Source: a virus. From it: a stretch of DNA of 34,639 nucleotides. Positions within the stretch are counted from its first letter, which is position 1. Every line of letters begins with the position of its first letter. Below the pieces are notes generated by a model. It worked only from the letters and a program-made list of their open reading frames with translations, made no database searches and was not told where the DNA came from. Of the stretch, positions 21,683 through 28,565 are shown piece by piece. The translations under genes were made by a program, and so were the position numbers. The DNA lies in the IMG/VR virus record IMGVR_UViG_3300044855_000244, positions 1 through 34,639 of that record, one strand, 5' to 3'.

Positions 21683-22047
21683 TGCGATACGCGCAGATCA
21701 ATCAAGGCAAGGTCTTCAATGTCGTGGTCGGCATCGACCTGCCATTGCCATTCGTTCCGTGCGGCGAGCTCGTGCAGATCGGATGGGATTACAACGGCAC
21801 GACGTTCACTCCGCCTGTGGAGTCGCGACGCTGGACCGCATATGAGTTCTTGAACCGGTTCACGCCTGCAGAACGCTCTGCGATTCGCTTGGGCAGCCAG
21901 TCGGACTCGATGCTCGCCGACTTCCTGATGATGTCGCAGGCGGCGCAAGAGATCGTCTCCGACGATCCCGTGACCGTCGCCGCAATGGGCTACCTCGTTT
22001 CGCTCGGCATCTTGTCGCCCGCACGGCGGGCGGAGATCCTCTCGTGA
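21682..22047 (+). CDS. Fibre-associated hypothetical protein, 121 aa
   Basis: Two parts are seen. The N-terminal 45 residues (MRYAQINQGKVFNVV, CGELVQIGWDYNGTTFTPP) form a small beta domain common in proteins encoded beside phage fibres. The C-terminal 70 residues have the recurrent pattern YEFLNRFTPAERSAIRLGS, DFLMMSQAAQEIVSDDP, and LVSLGILSPARRAEIL, an all-helical domain that I also know from genes next to fibre or lysis genes, with no assigned role. The start overlaps the fibre stop in an ATGA-like way, and the next gene starts with GTG inside its stop. It may assist fibre folding or attach to it. Confidence 0.75.
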   Translation: MRYAQINQGKVFNVVVGIDLPLPFVPCGELVQIGWDYNGTTFTPPVESRRWTAYEFLNRFTPAERSAIRLGSQSDSMLADFLMMSQAAQEIVSDDPVTVAAMGYLVSLGILSPARRAEILS

Positions 22048-22211
22048 CCGTTGATACCGTCCTGTCCATCCTCGGCTCGTTCCTCGCGGTCTGGTCCGCG
22101 GCGGCCGTTCTCTACAACCGCATCGCGAAGATCGACGCACGCATCTCGGCGCTCGACGAGCGATCGCAGCACCACGATCGTCGCATCACGCGACTGGAAG
22201 GCCACCGATGA
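22044..22211 (+). CDS. Small membrane protein with one TM segment and a coiled coil, XhlA-like, GTG start
   Basis: This 55-residue protein starts with GTG in the stop of the previous gene (GTGA). Residues 3-24 (VDTVLSILGSFLAVWSAAAVLY) are a single hydrophobic segment. The rest is a basic coiled coil with heptad spacing (RIAKIDARISALDERSQHH, DRRITRLEGHR). It ends in an overlap with the holin-like gene. Small proteins with one membrane segment and a coiled coil near the holin, such as XhlA, take part in lysis. In XhlA the coiled coil precedes the membrane segment; here the order is reversed, so the likeness may be only functional. An i-spanin-like role is an alternative. Confidence 0.65.
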   Translation: MTVDTVLSILGSFLAVWSAAAVLYNRIAKIDARISALDERSQHHDRRITRLEGHR

Positions 22212-22414
22212 GCAAGTCCTGGCGCACCACCGTTCTCGGCATCACTACCATCATCGCGGCGATCGCGAGCATCGTGCAGTCTGCGATCGATGCAGACCCG
22301 GCGACGAACCCCGATCTCACAGTCGCGGTCGCCGCGATCATGAGCGGCATCGGCCTGCTCTTCGCGAAGGATGCCAAGGTGTCCGGGCTTCCTGGCGACG
22401 GAGCGAAGGCGTGA
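22208..22414 (+). CDS. Putative holin, 68 aa, two membrane segments
   Basis: The protein has a basic start (MSKSWRTT), a first hydrophobic helix (VLGITTIIAAIASIVQSAI), a polar turn DADPATNPDL, a second helix (TVAVAAIMSGIGLLFA), and ends KDAKVSGLPGDG. This layout, including the DPATNPD turn and the KDxxV end, is common among small phage proteins annotated as holins. Their job is to open the inner membrane at a set time. The charge distribution and size are as expected for the class. It is translationally coupled to both neighbours. No lysis assay is implied; two short helices and position support the call. Confidence 0.75.
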   Translation: MSKSWRTTVLGITTIIAAIASIVQSAIDADPATNPDLTVAVAAIMSGIGLLFAKDAKVSGLPGDGAKA

Positions 22415-22415
22415 T

Positions 22416-22604
22416 ATGGCGGAGCTCGTCGCTTTGCTCGTTCCGATCGTCGTCGGGATCATCGTCGCGCTGCTTGACCGGCCTGCTCGCCCACCCGTTG
22501 TCGGCGGTGGCGTTGGGCATCGCGACAGCATTCGTCGTGTTCTTCGCCGGATGCGAGACGGTGCCGGCCGTGGTCCCGACGGGCGAGCCGATGCTGATCG
22601 TTGA
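22416..22604 (+). CDS. Possible short membrane ORF overlapping a lipoprotein gene, 62 aa
   Basis: An ATG one base after the holin stop opens a frame whose first 20 residues (MAELVALLVPIVVGIIVALL) are a clear membrane segment. The remaining 40 residues are arginine- and glycine-rich, and their bases also encode the lipoprotein in another frame. A hydrophobic start with an overlapping lipoprotein frame recalls nested spanin pairs (Rz/Rz1), but no periplasmic coiled coil is seen. It might instead be a leader peptide that couples translation of the lipoprotein. The protein-coding value of the second half is doubtful. Confidence 0.4.
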   Translation: MAELVALLVPIVVGIIVALLDRPARPPVVGGGVGHRDSIRRVLRRMRDGAGRGPDGRADADR

Positions 22605-22734
22605 AGGCTGCGGCAAGGTCAGGCTCACGGCGATGAGGTCGGACGGCACATGGGTCGATCTCGGCTGGCGCAGCGCCTCGAGCCTTCATGGCTACACAGT
22701 GGTCGCGTACGACTGGCAACTGACTGATGAGTAA
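22474..22734 (+). CDS. Putative lipoprotein of the lysis region, 86 aa, TTG start
   Basis: The TTG start is an inference: it is the only reasonable start before a signal sequence in this frame, and no clear ribosome binding site is visible. Residues 5-26 are hydrophobic (HPLSAVALGIATAFVVFF) and lead to a lipobox-like Phe-Ala-Gly-Cys, after which the chain reads ETVPAVVPTGEPMLIVEG and a small beta domain with SDGTWVDLGWR. It ends in an overlap with the cysteine-rich gene. Codon use downstream of 22474 is like that of neighbouring genes in this frame, which supports it over the overlapping ORF. An outer-membrane spanin-like or other cell-envelope role is possible. Confidence 0.6.
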   Translation: MTGLLAHPLSAVALGIATAFVVFFAGCETVPAVVPTGEPMLIVEGCGKVRLTAMRSDGTWVDLGWRSASSLHGYTVVAYDWQLTDE

Positions 22735-24745
22735 CACCCGGGCATGCTGCTGCACGCCGGGCGTCGGCTCGTGCGATACCTGCATCGTCGGCGCGACGAT
22801 CCACGACGAGGCGGGATGTTGCCACGGTCCCGGACAGCGACTCATGTTCTGGATCGAGCGTCCCGCTCGCACGGATACCGATTCGGGTTGCTGCCCGATC
22901 TCCCCGCCCGAGGGCGAGTTCGACTGCTTCTCCTACTGCTGTTCGACCGAGATCGAGGAGGCGCCGCCGATTCGAGCCTTGTACGACTACCTCGGCAAGG
23001 GGCCGAAGTTTCGAGTCGTCAAGTTCCGCTACCAGGTCGGCGTCGATCGGTCCGTCATTCGATGCGGGGTATGCGACACGAGCGAGACGGCGGGCGTGTG
23101 CTGCGGCAGCGGTCCGTTGGGCAACGAGGGTTGCGTGTGCGATCCCGACGGCCAGGGAAAGAACGTATCGCCGTACCAGAAGCAGGTGATGGAACAGTTC
23201 GAGGCTTACTGGCTCGCGCTCGACATCCTGTGCTACGACGATGGAGCGTCATTGCGATGGAGCGTCTCGAACGATTCGCTCATGGCATATGAGCCCGCGA
23301 CCCCGTGCCCGACAACGCCATACGTGCTCGGCACCCTTTGGGGTCACACGCTCGCGATCGTTCACAAGGAACATTGGTACCGCTTCGCGGACTGCGGCGA
23401 GACGCCGAACCCATATCCCGAGTTGACCGAGCCGAACGGCGAAGGCACGCCGTTCCAGTGCATCGGCCCGAAGCATTGGATCTATGCGTGCTCCGGCGCT
23501 CCGCTGTTCGACTTCGACCTCGATGATGCGGTCGAGCGCGGCAAGATCACCGAGCAGGATCGATGCGACCTGTACCAACAGCTCACGGCCGACTGGAGCG
23601 TCGACCCGCCGAGCCAGGCGATCCTCGCGAAGCTGTGCAATGCGGGATACTTCGACACACGCGACTGGCGCGAGGTCGTGCGACAAGAATGGCAGCAGCT
23701 CAAGGATCGGTTCCCCGAGGTCTACACGGGCTCGATCCCGACATGCGACTCGATGGATCCGCTCGGCCCGGTGCGCCGCAGGTTGTGGCGAGTCCAGAAC
23801 GTTCCCGGCAGTGGCGGCTCGCAATGGGAATGGGTCAGGCTCGAGCGCACGAAGGCACGAACGCTCGACATCCAGATCCCCGCGTCGTGGGACCTCGATC
23901 CGTGGAACGGCGGGCCGTATCCCGTCGAGGGCGATGCCGACTATGACGACTTCGTATTTTGGGCCGATCGCCAGTACGTCTATTTCCACGCGAGGCCGGG
24001 CGGATGGGACTGGACATGTTGGGATGCGGTCTCGACCGGAGGCGGCGTCGGAAGTCAGGAAGACGACCTGATCCCGCACATACTCAGGCGGGACTCCGAC
24101 ATCTGCGGGGGAGATTGCATCACCGTATCCGGCTTCCCTCGCGACTACACCGTGAATGACTGCGGCGGGACGACCCCGCCGACCTGCGACGAGTGCACGA
24201 GCGTCGAGCAACGCGCGTGCGGATCGGGCGCATGCCCACAGGTCGGCTGCGATGCGCAGGACTATTGCCTCTTCGCGCCGGAGAACGGCGGGCGAAACAC
24301 GCCGTGTGAGGATGTGATGATCGCCGCCAACTGCGACGGCATCCACTTCCGATTCACGCGGATCCGCTTCGTCGACACCGGCGAGGGCTCGGCGTGCGAT
24401 GCGGCGACATGGCGATATGCCCCGAAGTGCGAGGTCTTGAATCACGCGTACCTGTTCACGCTTCAACGCCAGGAAGGCAACTACGGGATCGAGTGCCCGT
24501 TCTACTGCCGGGACCTGACCGTGCCGCAGTCGATCGCCGACGCAGTGCCGAACGTGTACGACTCGCTCCTCGCCTATCGGGGAGTCTGCGCCGCGATTCA
24601 GGCGGGATGCACCGAGGCCACGATGTGCTGCGGGACGTTCTGCATCCCGATCATCGAGGACGGGTCGGGATGCTGTGACGGCCACACGGCGGCCGAAGCG
24701 TGCGACGCCGATCCGCCCGGCGAGGCAGACCACCCATGCGCATGA
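22727..24745 (+). CDS. Cysteine-rich structural or adhesion protein of unknown family, 672 aa
   Basis: I count about 51 cysteines (near 7.6%), many as Cys-Cys pairs or CxxC: ACCCTPGVGSCDTC at the start, YCCST, VCCGS, CDECTS, ACGSGACPQVGCDAQDYC, MCCGTFC, and GCCDG near the end. Cysteine is dense at both ends and sparser in the middle, which is rich in Trp and Tyr (QWEWVRLERTKA, YVYFHARPGGWDWTCW). No signal peptide or membrane anchor is seen, and no catalytic motif. It lies after the lysis-region genes and before a zinc-binding small protein. Possible roles are a disulphide-knotted tail spike, adhesin or metal-binding virion protein. It overlaps the lipoprotein gene by 8 bases. Family unknown. 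Confidence 0.75.
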   Translation: MSNTRACCCTPGVGSCDTCIVGATIHDEAGCCHGPGQRLMFWIERPARTDTDSGCCPISPPEGEFDCFSYCCSTEIEEAPPIRALYDYLGKGPKFRVVKFRYQVGVDRSVIRCGVCDTSETAGVCCGSGPLGNEGCVCDPDGQGKNVSPYQKQVMEQFEAYWLALDILCYDDGASLRWSVSNDSLMAYEPATPCPTTPYVLGTLWGHTLAIVHKEHWYRFADCGETPNPYPELTEPNGEGTPFQCIGPKHWIYACSGAPLFDFDLDDAVERGKITEQDRCDLYQQLTADWSVDPPSQAILAKLCNAGYFDTRDWREVVRQEWQQLKDRFPEVYTGSIPTCDSMDPLGPVRRRLWRVQNVPGSGGSQWEWVRLERTKARTLDIQIPASWDLDPWNGGPYPVEGDADYDDFVFWADRQYVYFHARPGGWDWTCWDAVSTGGGVGSQEDDLIPHILRRDSDICGGDCITVSGFPRDYTVNDCGGTTPPTCDECTSVEQRACGSGACPQVGCDAQDYCLFAPENGGRNTPCEDVMIAANCDGIHFRFTRIRFVDTGEGSACDAATWRYAPKCEVLNHAYLFTLQRQEGNYGIECPFYCRDLTVPQSIADAVPNVYDSLLAYRGVCAAIQAGCTEATMCCGTFCIPIIEDGSGCCDGHTAAEACDADPPGEADHPCA

Positions 24746-25113
24746 ACAACTCCTATCTCGGTCCGCACTCCGCACCCGGCACGATCCGGCCGCGATCGAG
24801 CTCGCCCGTCGCGAAGCCGCCGACGCCGCCGCCGATGTCGACTCGCGAGTCGCGGGCGAGATTCACGCCGGGCAACGCGTGGCGATACCTGAAGGCGGTC
24901 GCGAGCCTCGCGATACTCGGGGCGACCCCGACCTCGACGCGACTCGCTCGAGCGAAGGCTTGTCTCGGCTGCGAGCATCGGCGCAGCCGACCCGGATCGG
25001 CCGAGCCGATCGGCTGGTGCGGCGCTTGCGGCTGCGGGTCGAGCGATCGCTCGGCCTTGTCGAAGAAGGTCCAGATGCCCGGGGCGACTTGCCCGAAAGG
25101 CCGATGGCCCTGA
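24742..25113 (+). CDS. Small protein with C-terminal zinc-binding CxxC...CGxCGC...CP domain, 123 aa
   Basis: The last 50 residues contain ACLGCEHRR, GWCGACGCGSS, then K...ATCPKGRW. That arrangement (CxxC, then CxxCxC, a Lys-rich turn, then Cys-Pro-x-Gly-x-Trp) is a small zinc-binding motif known from phage and bacterial proteins, with no known activity. The first 45 residues are Pro/Ser-rich and disordered. A central helix (NAWRYLKAVASLAILGAT) joins them. The ATG at 24742 gives a 4-base ATGA overlap with the cysteine-rich gene; an ATG at 24736 is also possible. It may help fold or load metal into its upstream partner, which is inference. Confidence 0.7.
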   Translation: MNNSYLGPHSAPGTIRPRSSSPVAKPPTPPPMSTRESRARFTPGNAWRYLKAVASLAILGATPTSTRLARAKACLGCEHRRSRPGSAEPIGWCGACGCGSSDRSALSKKVQMPGATCPKGRWP

Positions 25114-25116
25114 AGC

Positions 25117-25191
25117 CGCCAGGACGACCCCGGACGCGCCCGGACGCCGGAAGGGCCTGAGTCGGCCCGATCGCCCCGGACGCGTCCGGGC
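25117..25191. repeat. Intergenic repeats A and B, diverged copies
   Basis: Just after the zinc-protein stop, CGCCAGGACGAC followed by CCCGGACGCG (25117-25138) is an inverted, diverged copy of repeat B. Then GATCGCCCCGGACGCGTCC and GGGC (25169-25191) match 23 bases of repeat A, including the 16-bp palindrome at 25175-25190. Confidence 0.8.
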
Positions 25192-25229
25192 GCCTTCTGG
25201 CGAGCCTAGGGCGACATCGAATCCACTCC

Positions 25230-25281
25230 CGACCTCCGGTCGGCTCGAAAGACCTCCTCGAGTCGGCCGGAGGTCGTTCTC
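25230..25281 (+). terminator. Rho-independent terminator upstream of the integrase
   Basis: A 19-bp stem (25230-25248 pairing with 25258-25276, two G-U positions) encloses a 9-base loop and is followed by TTCTC. It ends the late tail and lysis transcript before the integrase gene. The 5' arm begins CGACCTCCGG and the 3' arm ends CCGGAGGTCG. Confidence 0.85.
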
Positions 25282-25377
25282 GGACCAGGACCCCCGATCT
25301 TTGAATCGTTTCACCCATCAGGGGTGGCATCGCCCGGCGCGCACACGGTATGCCCTATGTCGCGAAAGGAGGAGTGC

Positions 25378-26553
25378 ATGGCTCGGCTTCGGCTCGTCGG
25401 CGTTGAATCGATTCGGGAAGATCTCGTGGGCGACATCGATGCATGGATCGAAGACTCGATCGACCGGCTCGGCCGCGATCGATACAGCGCCGCCAAGCAG
25501 GCGAGGATCGTCCTGCGCTTCGCTCGCGAGTCTGGCGTCCGTTCGCTCGAGGAGATCTCGGCGAGACTCGTCACCGCCTGGCTCGCGAGGATCGGTCACG
25601 AGGGCGCGGCGAGCCAGACTCGGGCCAATGCGCTTTCGGCGATCCGGTCTTTCGTCCGGTGGGCGGTCGAGGTCGAGCGGCTCGATGCGAATCCCCTCGA
25701 GCTCGTCCGGCTCGCCCGTCGCGAGCGATCGGGGCAGGGGGCGAGCGCGTTCACCGCCGACGAGGTCGCCGCGCTCGTGGCGATCGCGAGGCGGGACATC
25801 GAGGAGTCGAACCTCAGGCTCAGCAAGGGTGCGGACCTGCGGGCGACGCTGTACCTCGTGCTCGCCACGACCGGGCTTCGCATCGGCGAGGCGAGAACGC
25901 AGCGATGGGCCGACGTCGATCTCGAGCGGCGCTCGCTCGTCGTGACGCGAGACAAGGCTCGGCGTCGAGACTCGATCCCGTTGTGCGAGGAAGCCGTCGA
26001 GGTGCTGAGGTGGTGGCGGTCTCGATGCGAAGGCCCGTTGGTCTTCGCGATGGTCCCGACGCATCGCACCCTCGAGCGGGACATGCGTCGATGCGGCATC
26101 GAGTCGGGCGCGGGCCAGTGGCATCGATTCAGGAAGGCGGCCATCACGATCCGGGCCGAGGCGGGCGTGCCGATGTGGGACCTGACTCGACTCGCCCGCC
26201 ATGTCGACCCGCGAACGACCCTCCGCTACGTGACCGCCCGCGACGAGGCGCTCGCGAGGGCGGCCGAGGCGATGCCGAGGCTTGTGGTTGAAACGACTCT
26301 AAGCCTCGAAGGTCGAGAATCCTCGCCAGAATCGACGCGGGGATCGCGACCCGGGAAAATGTGCGTGCCAGGGGGTTTGCAAGCCGAGAGAAGCACGGTA
26401 TTACCCGCAGCGTCTCGTGGCTCGGCAAAGTGGAGCCGGGGGGATTCGATCCCCCGCACTGAAGCCGAGCCTCAAGGTCCACAGGACCGGAAAGGCTCGA
26501 ATGATTACGGCACGACAGAAGGAAGCCAGGAAGAGCGGCATCGGCTCGAGTGA
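25378..26553 (+). CDS. int: Tyrosine-family site-specific integrase, 391 aa with an extended C-terminus
   Basis: All catalytic residues are present in order: Arg168 in TTGLRIGEA, His249 and Arg252 in WHRFRKAA, His275 in ARHVDPRTTLRY, and the nucleophile Tyr284. The N-terminal 110 residues form the SAM-like core-binding domain (SAAKQARIVLRFARESG, TRANALSAIRSFVRWAVE). Related enzymes end 20-40 residues after the tyrosine; here 107 follow. They are low-complexity and are translated from DNA that includes the tRNA/tmRNA-like attP candidate and the ribosome binding site and start of the exonuclease gene. The ATG has a perfect AAAGGAGG. The tail may be unstructured or functionless, but integration would change it. 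Being on the same strand as all other genes is notable. Confidence 0.92.
   Translation: MARLRLVGVESIREDLVGDIDAWIEDSIDRLGRDRYSAAKQARIVLRFARESGVRSLEEISARLVTAWLARIGHEGAASQTRANALSAIRSFVRWAVEVERLDANPLELVRLARRERSGQGASAFTADEVAALVAIARRDIEESNLRLSKGADLRATLYLVLATTGLRIGEARTQRWADVDLERRSLVVTRDKARRRDSIPLCEEAVEVLRWWRSRCEGPLVFAMVPTHRTLERDMRRCGIESGAGQWHRFRKAAITIRAEAGVPMWDLTRLARHVDPRTTLRYVTARDEALARAAEAMPRLVVETTLSLEGRESSPESTRGSRPGKMCVPGGLQAERSTVLPAASRGSAKWSRGDSIPRTEAEPQGPQDRKGSNDYGTTEGSQEERHRLE
26430..26459 (-). other. Candidate attP core: tRNA/tmRNA 3'-end-like sequence inside the integrase gene
   Basis: On the minus strand this reads as a T-arm and acceptor 3' strand: GGGGG, loop ATCGAAT, CCCCC, then CGGCTCC and A. 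Bacterial tmRNA and some tRNAs (for example tRNA-Tyr) end in TCCACCA after such an arm; here TCCAC is followed by TTT, so no encoded CCA. No complete tRNA or tmRNA surrounds it. Tyrosine integrases commonly use the 3' end of a tRNA or tmRNA gene as attB, with attP next to int. The match is only to the T-arm and acceptor, and the loop differs from consensus at its first position. A second copy is not found in the window, fitting attP or a permuted genome. Confidence 0.55.
26466..26499 (+). promoter_or_regulatory. Hairpin covering the exonuclease ribosome binding site
   Basis: CGAGCCT (26466-26472) pairs with AGGCTCG (26493-26499), and within it GGTCC (26476-26480) pairs with GGACC (26484-26488) around ACA. 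The Shine-Dalgarno-like GGAAAGG (26489-26495) lies in the outer 3' arm and inner bulge, so the folded RNA would hide it from ribosomes. It begins 7 bases after the candidate attP core. Confidence 0.55.
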
Positions 26554-27406
26554 TGCCGCCGCGATCATGGGTCTCGACCCGTATCGCACCGCCCACGATG
26601 TGTGGCTCGAGAAGACCGGACGCGTCGACGGATTCGAGGCGGGCGAGAAGGCGGAGCTCGGCAACGCGCTCGAGCGAGGTCTTCTGAAGCTCGTCGGTCG
26701 TCGCATCAACGACACCGTCCGAGCGCCGCGATGGTCGTTCGTTCGCGGTCGAATGCGGGCGAACATCGACGGCATGGTCGGCGAGCCACAGAAGGGCGCG
26801 CCGATCGTCGAGGTGAAGACCACCGGACTCGTCGACGGTTGGGGTCCCGACAACTCCGCGGAGATCCCCGATCGCGTGCTCGTCCAGGTGCACCATCAGA
26901 TGTGGTGTGCCGAGTCCGATCGCGGATTCGTCGCATGCCTTCGCGCCTTCCGCGGGCTCGAGCTCACGATCCATCCCGTGCGGATCGACCCCGATCTCTC
27001 GACCCGGATCGTCGAGTCGTGCGAGCGCTTCTGGAAGGACAACGTGCTTCGCGACAAGCCGCCCGAAGGCTCTGTCGGATCGCTCGACACGCTCGCGAAG
27101 GTCAAGCGCAACGGGGCGAGCATCAAGCTCGCCGAGCCGACGATGCAGGTCGTGCGACGGTATGTCGAGGCTCGCGAGGTCATGTCGAAGTGGGAGCGCG
27201 AGTGTGAAGACCTGAAGGCCGCGATCATCACCGCGCTCGGCGATGCCGAGCATGCCGACGCGGGCGACTTCACCGTCTCCTACAAGGCGAGCGAGTCGAA
27301 CCGGATCAACACCGATCGACTCCGGCGCGAGCACCCCGACATCGCGGCGACCGTCACGATGCCGGTGATGACGCGGCGCTTCGAGTGCAAGGCGGTGCGT
27401 CGATGA
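26501..27406 (+). CDS. YqaJ/lambda Exo-type alkaline exonuclease, 301 aa
   Basis: The YqaJ nuclease motifs are seen: GIGSSDAAAIMGLDPY (residues 13-28), a glutamate in ELGNALERG, Asp90 in ANIDGMVG, and Glu104-x-Lys106 in IVEVKTT. VLVQVHHQMWC follows. This is the PD-(D/E)xK layout. Lambda Exo-like proteins digest one DNA strand from an end to give 3' single strands for annealing. The partner ERF gene lies directly downstream. The C-terminal 100 residues are helical (EAREVMSKWERECEDLKAAII). The gene starts 53 bases before the end of the integrase frame, behind a hairpin that could hide its ribosome binding site. It probably works in phage recombination and replication. Confidence 0.9.
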   Translation: MITARQKEARKSGIGSSDAAAIMGLDPYRTAHDVWLEKTGRVDGFEAGEKAELGNALERGLLKLVGRRINDTVRAPRWSFVRGRMRANIDGMVGEPQKGAPIVEVKTTGLVDGWGPDNSAEIPDRVLVQVHHQMWCAESDRGFVACLRAFRGLELTIHPVRIDPDLSTRIVESCERFWKDNVLRDKPPEGSVGSLDTLAKVKRNGASIKLAEPTMQVVRRYVEAREVMSKWERECEDLKAAIITALGDAEHADAGDFTVSYKASESNRINTDRLRREHPDIAATVTMPVMTRRFECKAVRR

Positions 27407-28086
27407 AGGCAGTTCAAGCAGCATTCGTTGCCGCGCTAGGCGAGATCCGCAACCCGGCATTTGATCGAGTCAATACGGCATTCGGCAAGGGCGGTTTCCA
27501 GTATGCATCGCTGGCGTCGTTCGTCGAGGCGGCTCGCGAGGCACTGACCCGGCATAAGTTGGCGCTCGTTCAGCCGATCTTTCCCATCGGTCTCTGTTCC
27601 CGATGTATGACCGGCGACGGTCACTACCTCGAGATCCAGACGCGGGTCCTGCACGAGTCGGGCGAGATCCTTGAACTGGGAAGGTTCCCGTTCATGCCTG
27701 ATGCCTCCAAGCCGCAGTCCGTCGGAGCGACCCTGACCTACTTCCGTCGCTATGCGTTGGCCGCGGCACTGGGGATCGTGGCAGACGAGGATCAGGACGG
27801 CAACGATGCCGTGACGAAGCGCAAGCCGCAGCCGAAGGTGGAAACGTTACCACCCGCGGCCGATGTCCCGCTCGGTCTCGCGCTCGCGAGCGAGCTCAAG
27901 GCGAAGCTTCGTGACCGCGATCTCGCGCTCGAGGATCTCCACAAGGCGCTCGTCGGCGAAGGGCTTCTCGGCGTGCGAGGCGTCCCGCTGTCGCTCGATC
28001 CCGCGGAGTGGCCGACGGGGCATCGGCGTCGCATCGGCGAGTGGATGCGAGACAACGCGAAGCCGCCGAAGGTCGAGCCATCCTGA
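27403..28086 (+). CDS. ERF-family single-strand annealing protein, 227 aa
   Basis: The ERF signature appears as YASLASFVEAAREALTRHKLAL (near residues 34-55) and KPQSVGATLTYFRRYALAAALG followed by IVADEDQDGNDA (near 105-138). ERF-like recombinases anneal complementary single strands made by the exonuclease, whose gene overlaps this one by 4 bases. The linker after DGNDA is charged, and the C-terminal 70 residues form a helical domain (ALASELKAKLRDRDLALEDL) that may contact other phage proteins. The first 250 bases use more GCA, GTT and TTG codons than neighbouring genes, which suggests it came from another source. A terminator follows the stop by about 15 bases. Confidence 0.92.
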   Translation: MKAVQAAFVAALGEIRNPAFDRVNTAFGKGGFQYASLASFVEAAREALTRHKLALVQPIFPIGLCSRCMTGDGHYLEIQTRVLHESGEILELGRFPFMPDASKPQSVGATLTYFRRYALAAALGIVADEDQDGNDAVTKRKPQPKVETLPPAADVPLGLALASELKAKLRDRDLALEDLHKALVGEGLLGVRGVPLSLDPAEWPTGHRRRIGEWMRDNAKPPKVEPS

Positions 28087-28097
28087 ACCCTTTCCGA

Positions 28098-28145
28098 GAC
28101 GCCCCGCGGCTCGATGAGCCTCGACCGCGGGGTCTTCTCTCCTTG
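28098..28145 (+). terminator. Rho-independent terminator after the ERF gene
   Basis: CCCCGCGG (28102-28109) pairs with CCGCGGGG (28125-28132), with an internal GCTC/GAGC pairing possible in the 15-base loop. It is followed by the pyrimidine tract TCTTCTCTCC. It lies 15 bases after the ERF stop and ends the exonuclease-ERF transcript. Confidence 0.85.
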
Positions 28146-28565
28146 CGCTCGGCGTCGGCCTCAGGTCGGCGTCGAGCTTTCGTCGGAACAACCAGGGCAT
28201 TGCGTGAGGTGCCTGAACCCTGCGGGGTCTCACGTGGCGGGAAAGCGGCCCGCATCGATCGCCGCAGTCTGCAGAACGGTCTTCGCCCGTGCGTCTCGAC
28301 GCCGGTGCACGCATCGCCATCCAGCAAGCGATGCGGAAGCGCGAAGGCCGGAGTCGTCTCGATTGACCGTCGGGACGCCGTCGTGACTCGTCGTCGCGAT
28401 GGGGTGAGGCCTCGTCCTACCCGGGAGAACAGACCCCCAAACAGGCCGCACGACGAGGCACGCGAAAGGCATGGGCTAGGCGACGGTGCAAGCGCATTCC
28501 GCACGCGACGCCATCACTCGGGTCGCGTGGCGGGTCTGGCTCAAGTGCAAGGAAGCAGGTGAACC
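28146..28565 (+). other. Unexplained 420-bp gap between recombination and helicase genes
   Basis: I find no supported gene. Frames that cross it have Arg-rich, low-complexity products and no good ribosome binding site. Base composition lacks the codon periodicity of its neighbours. It contains possible hairpins: CGTGAG/CTCACG around 28205-28235, and CACGCGAC (28502-28509) with GTCGCGTG (28522-28529). None of the GGACGCGTCC repeats of the other gaps occurs. It could hold a promoter, a structured RNA or a replication origin for the adjacent replication genes. AAGGAAGCAGG precedes the next ATG. Confidence 0.5.

Larger units (their letters stand above)
25114..25377 (+). other. Noncoding gap before the integrase
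   Basis: Besides the repeats and terminator, bases 25295-25330 are less GC-rich and carry TTGAAT (25301-25306) and a small operator-like inverted repeat CACCC-ATCAG-GGGTG (25312-25326). A promoter for the integrase could lie here; no good -10 box is visible. AAAGGAGG precedes the integrase ATG. Confidence 0.45.

Noticed and set aside
26430-26510. Complete tRNA or tmRNA gene on the minus strand
   Set aside because: Only the T-arm and acceptor 3' strand are recognisable. No anticodon arm, D-arm, matching 5' acceptor strand (GGAGCCG) or tmRNA tag frame was found nearby.
28008-28562. Open frame of 184 codons across the gap after the ERF gene
   Set aside because: It starts inside the ERF gene, passes through the terminator, is Arg-rich and has no plausible ribosome binding site. 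Kept as an unexplained gap.
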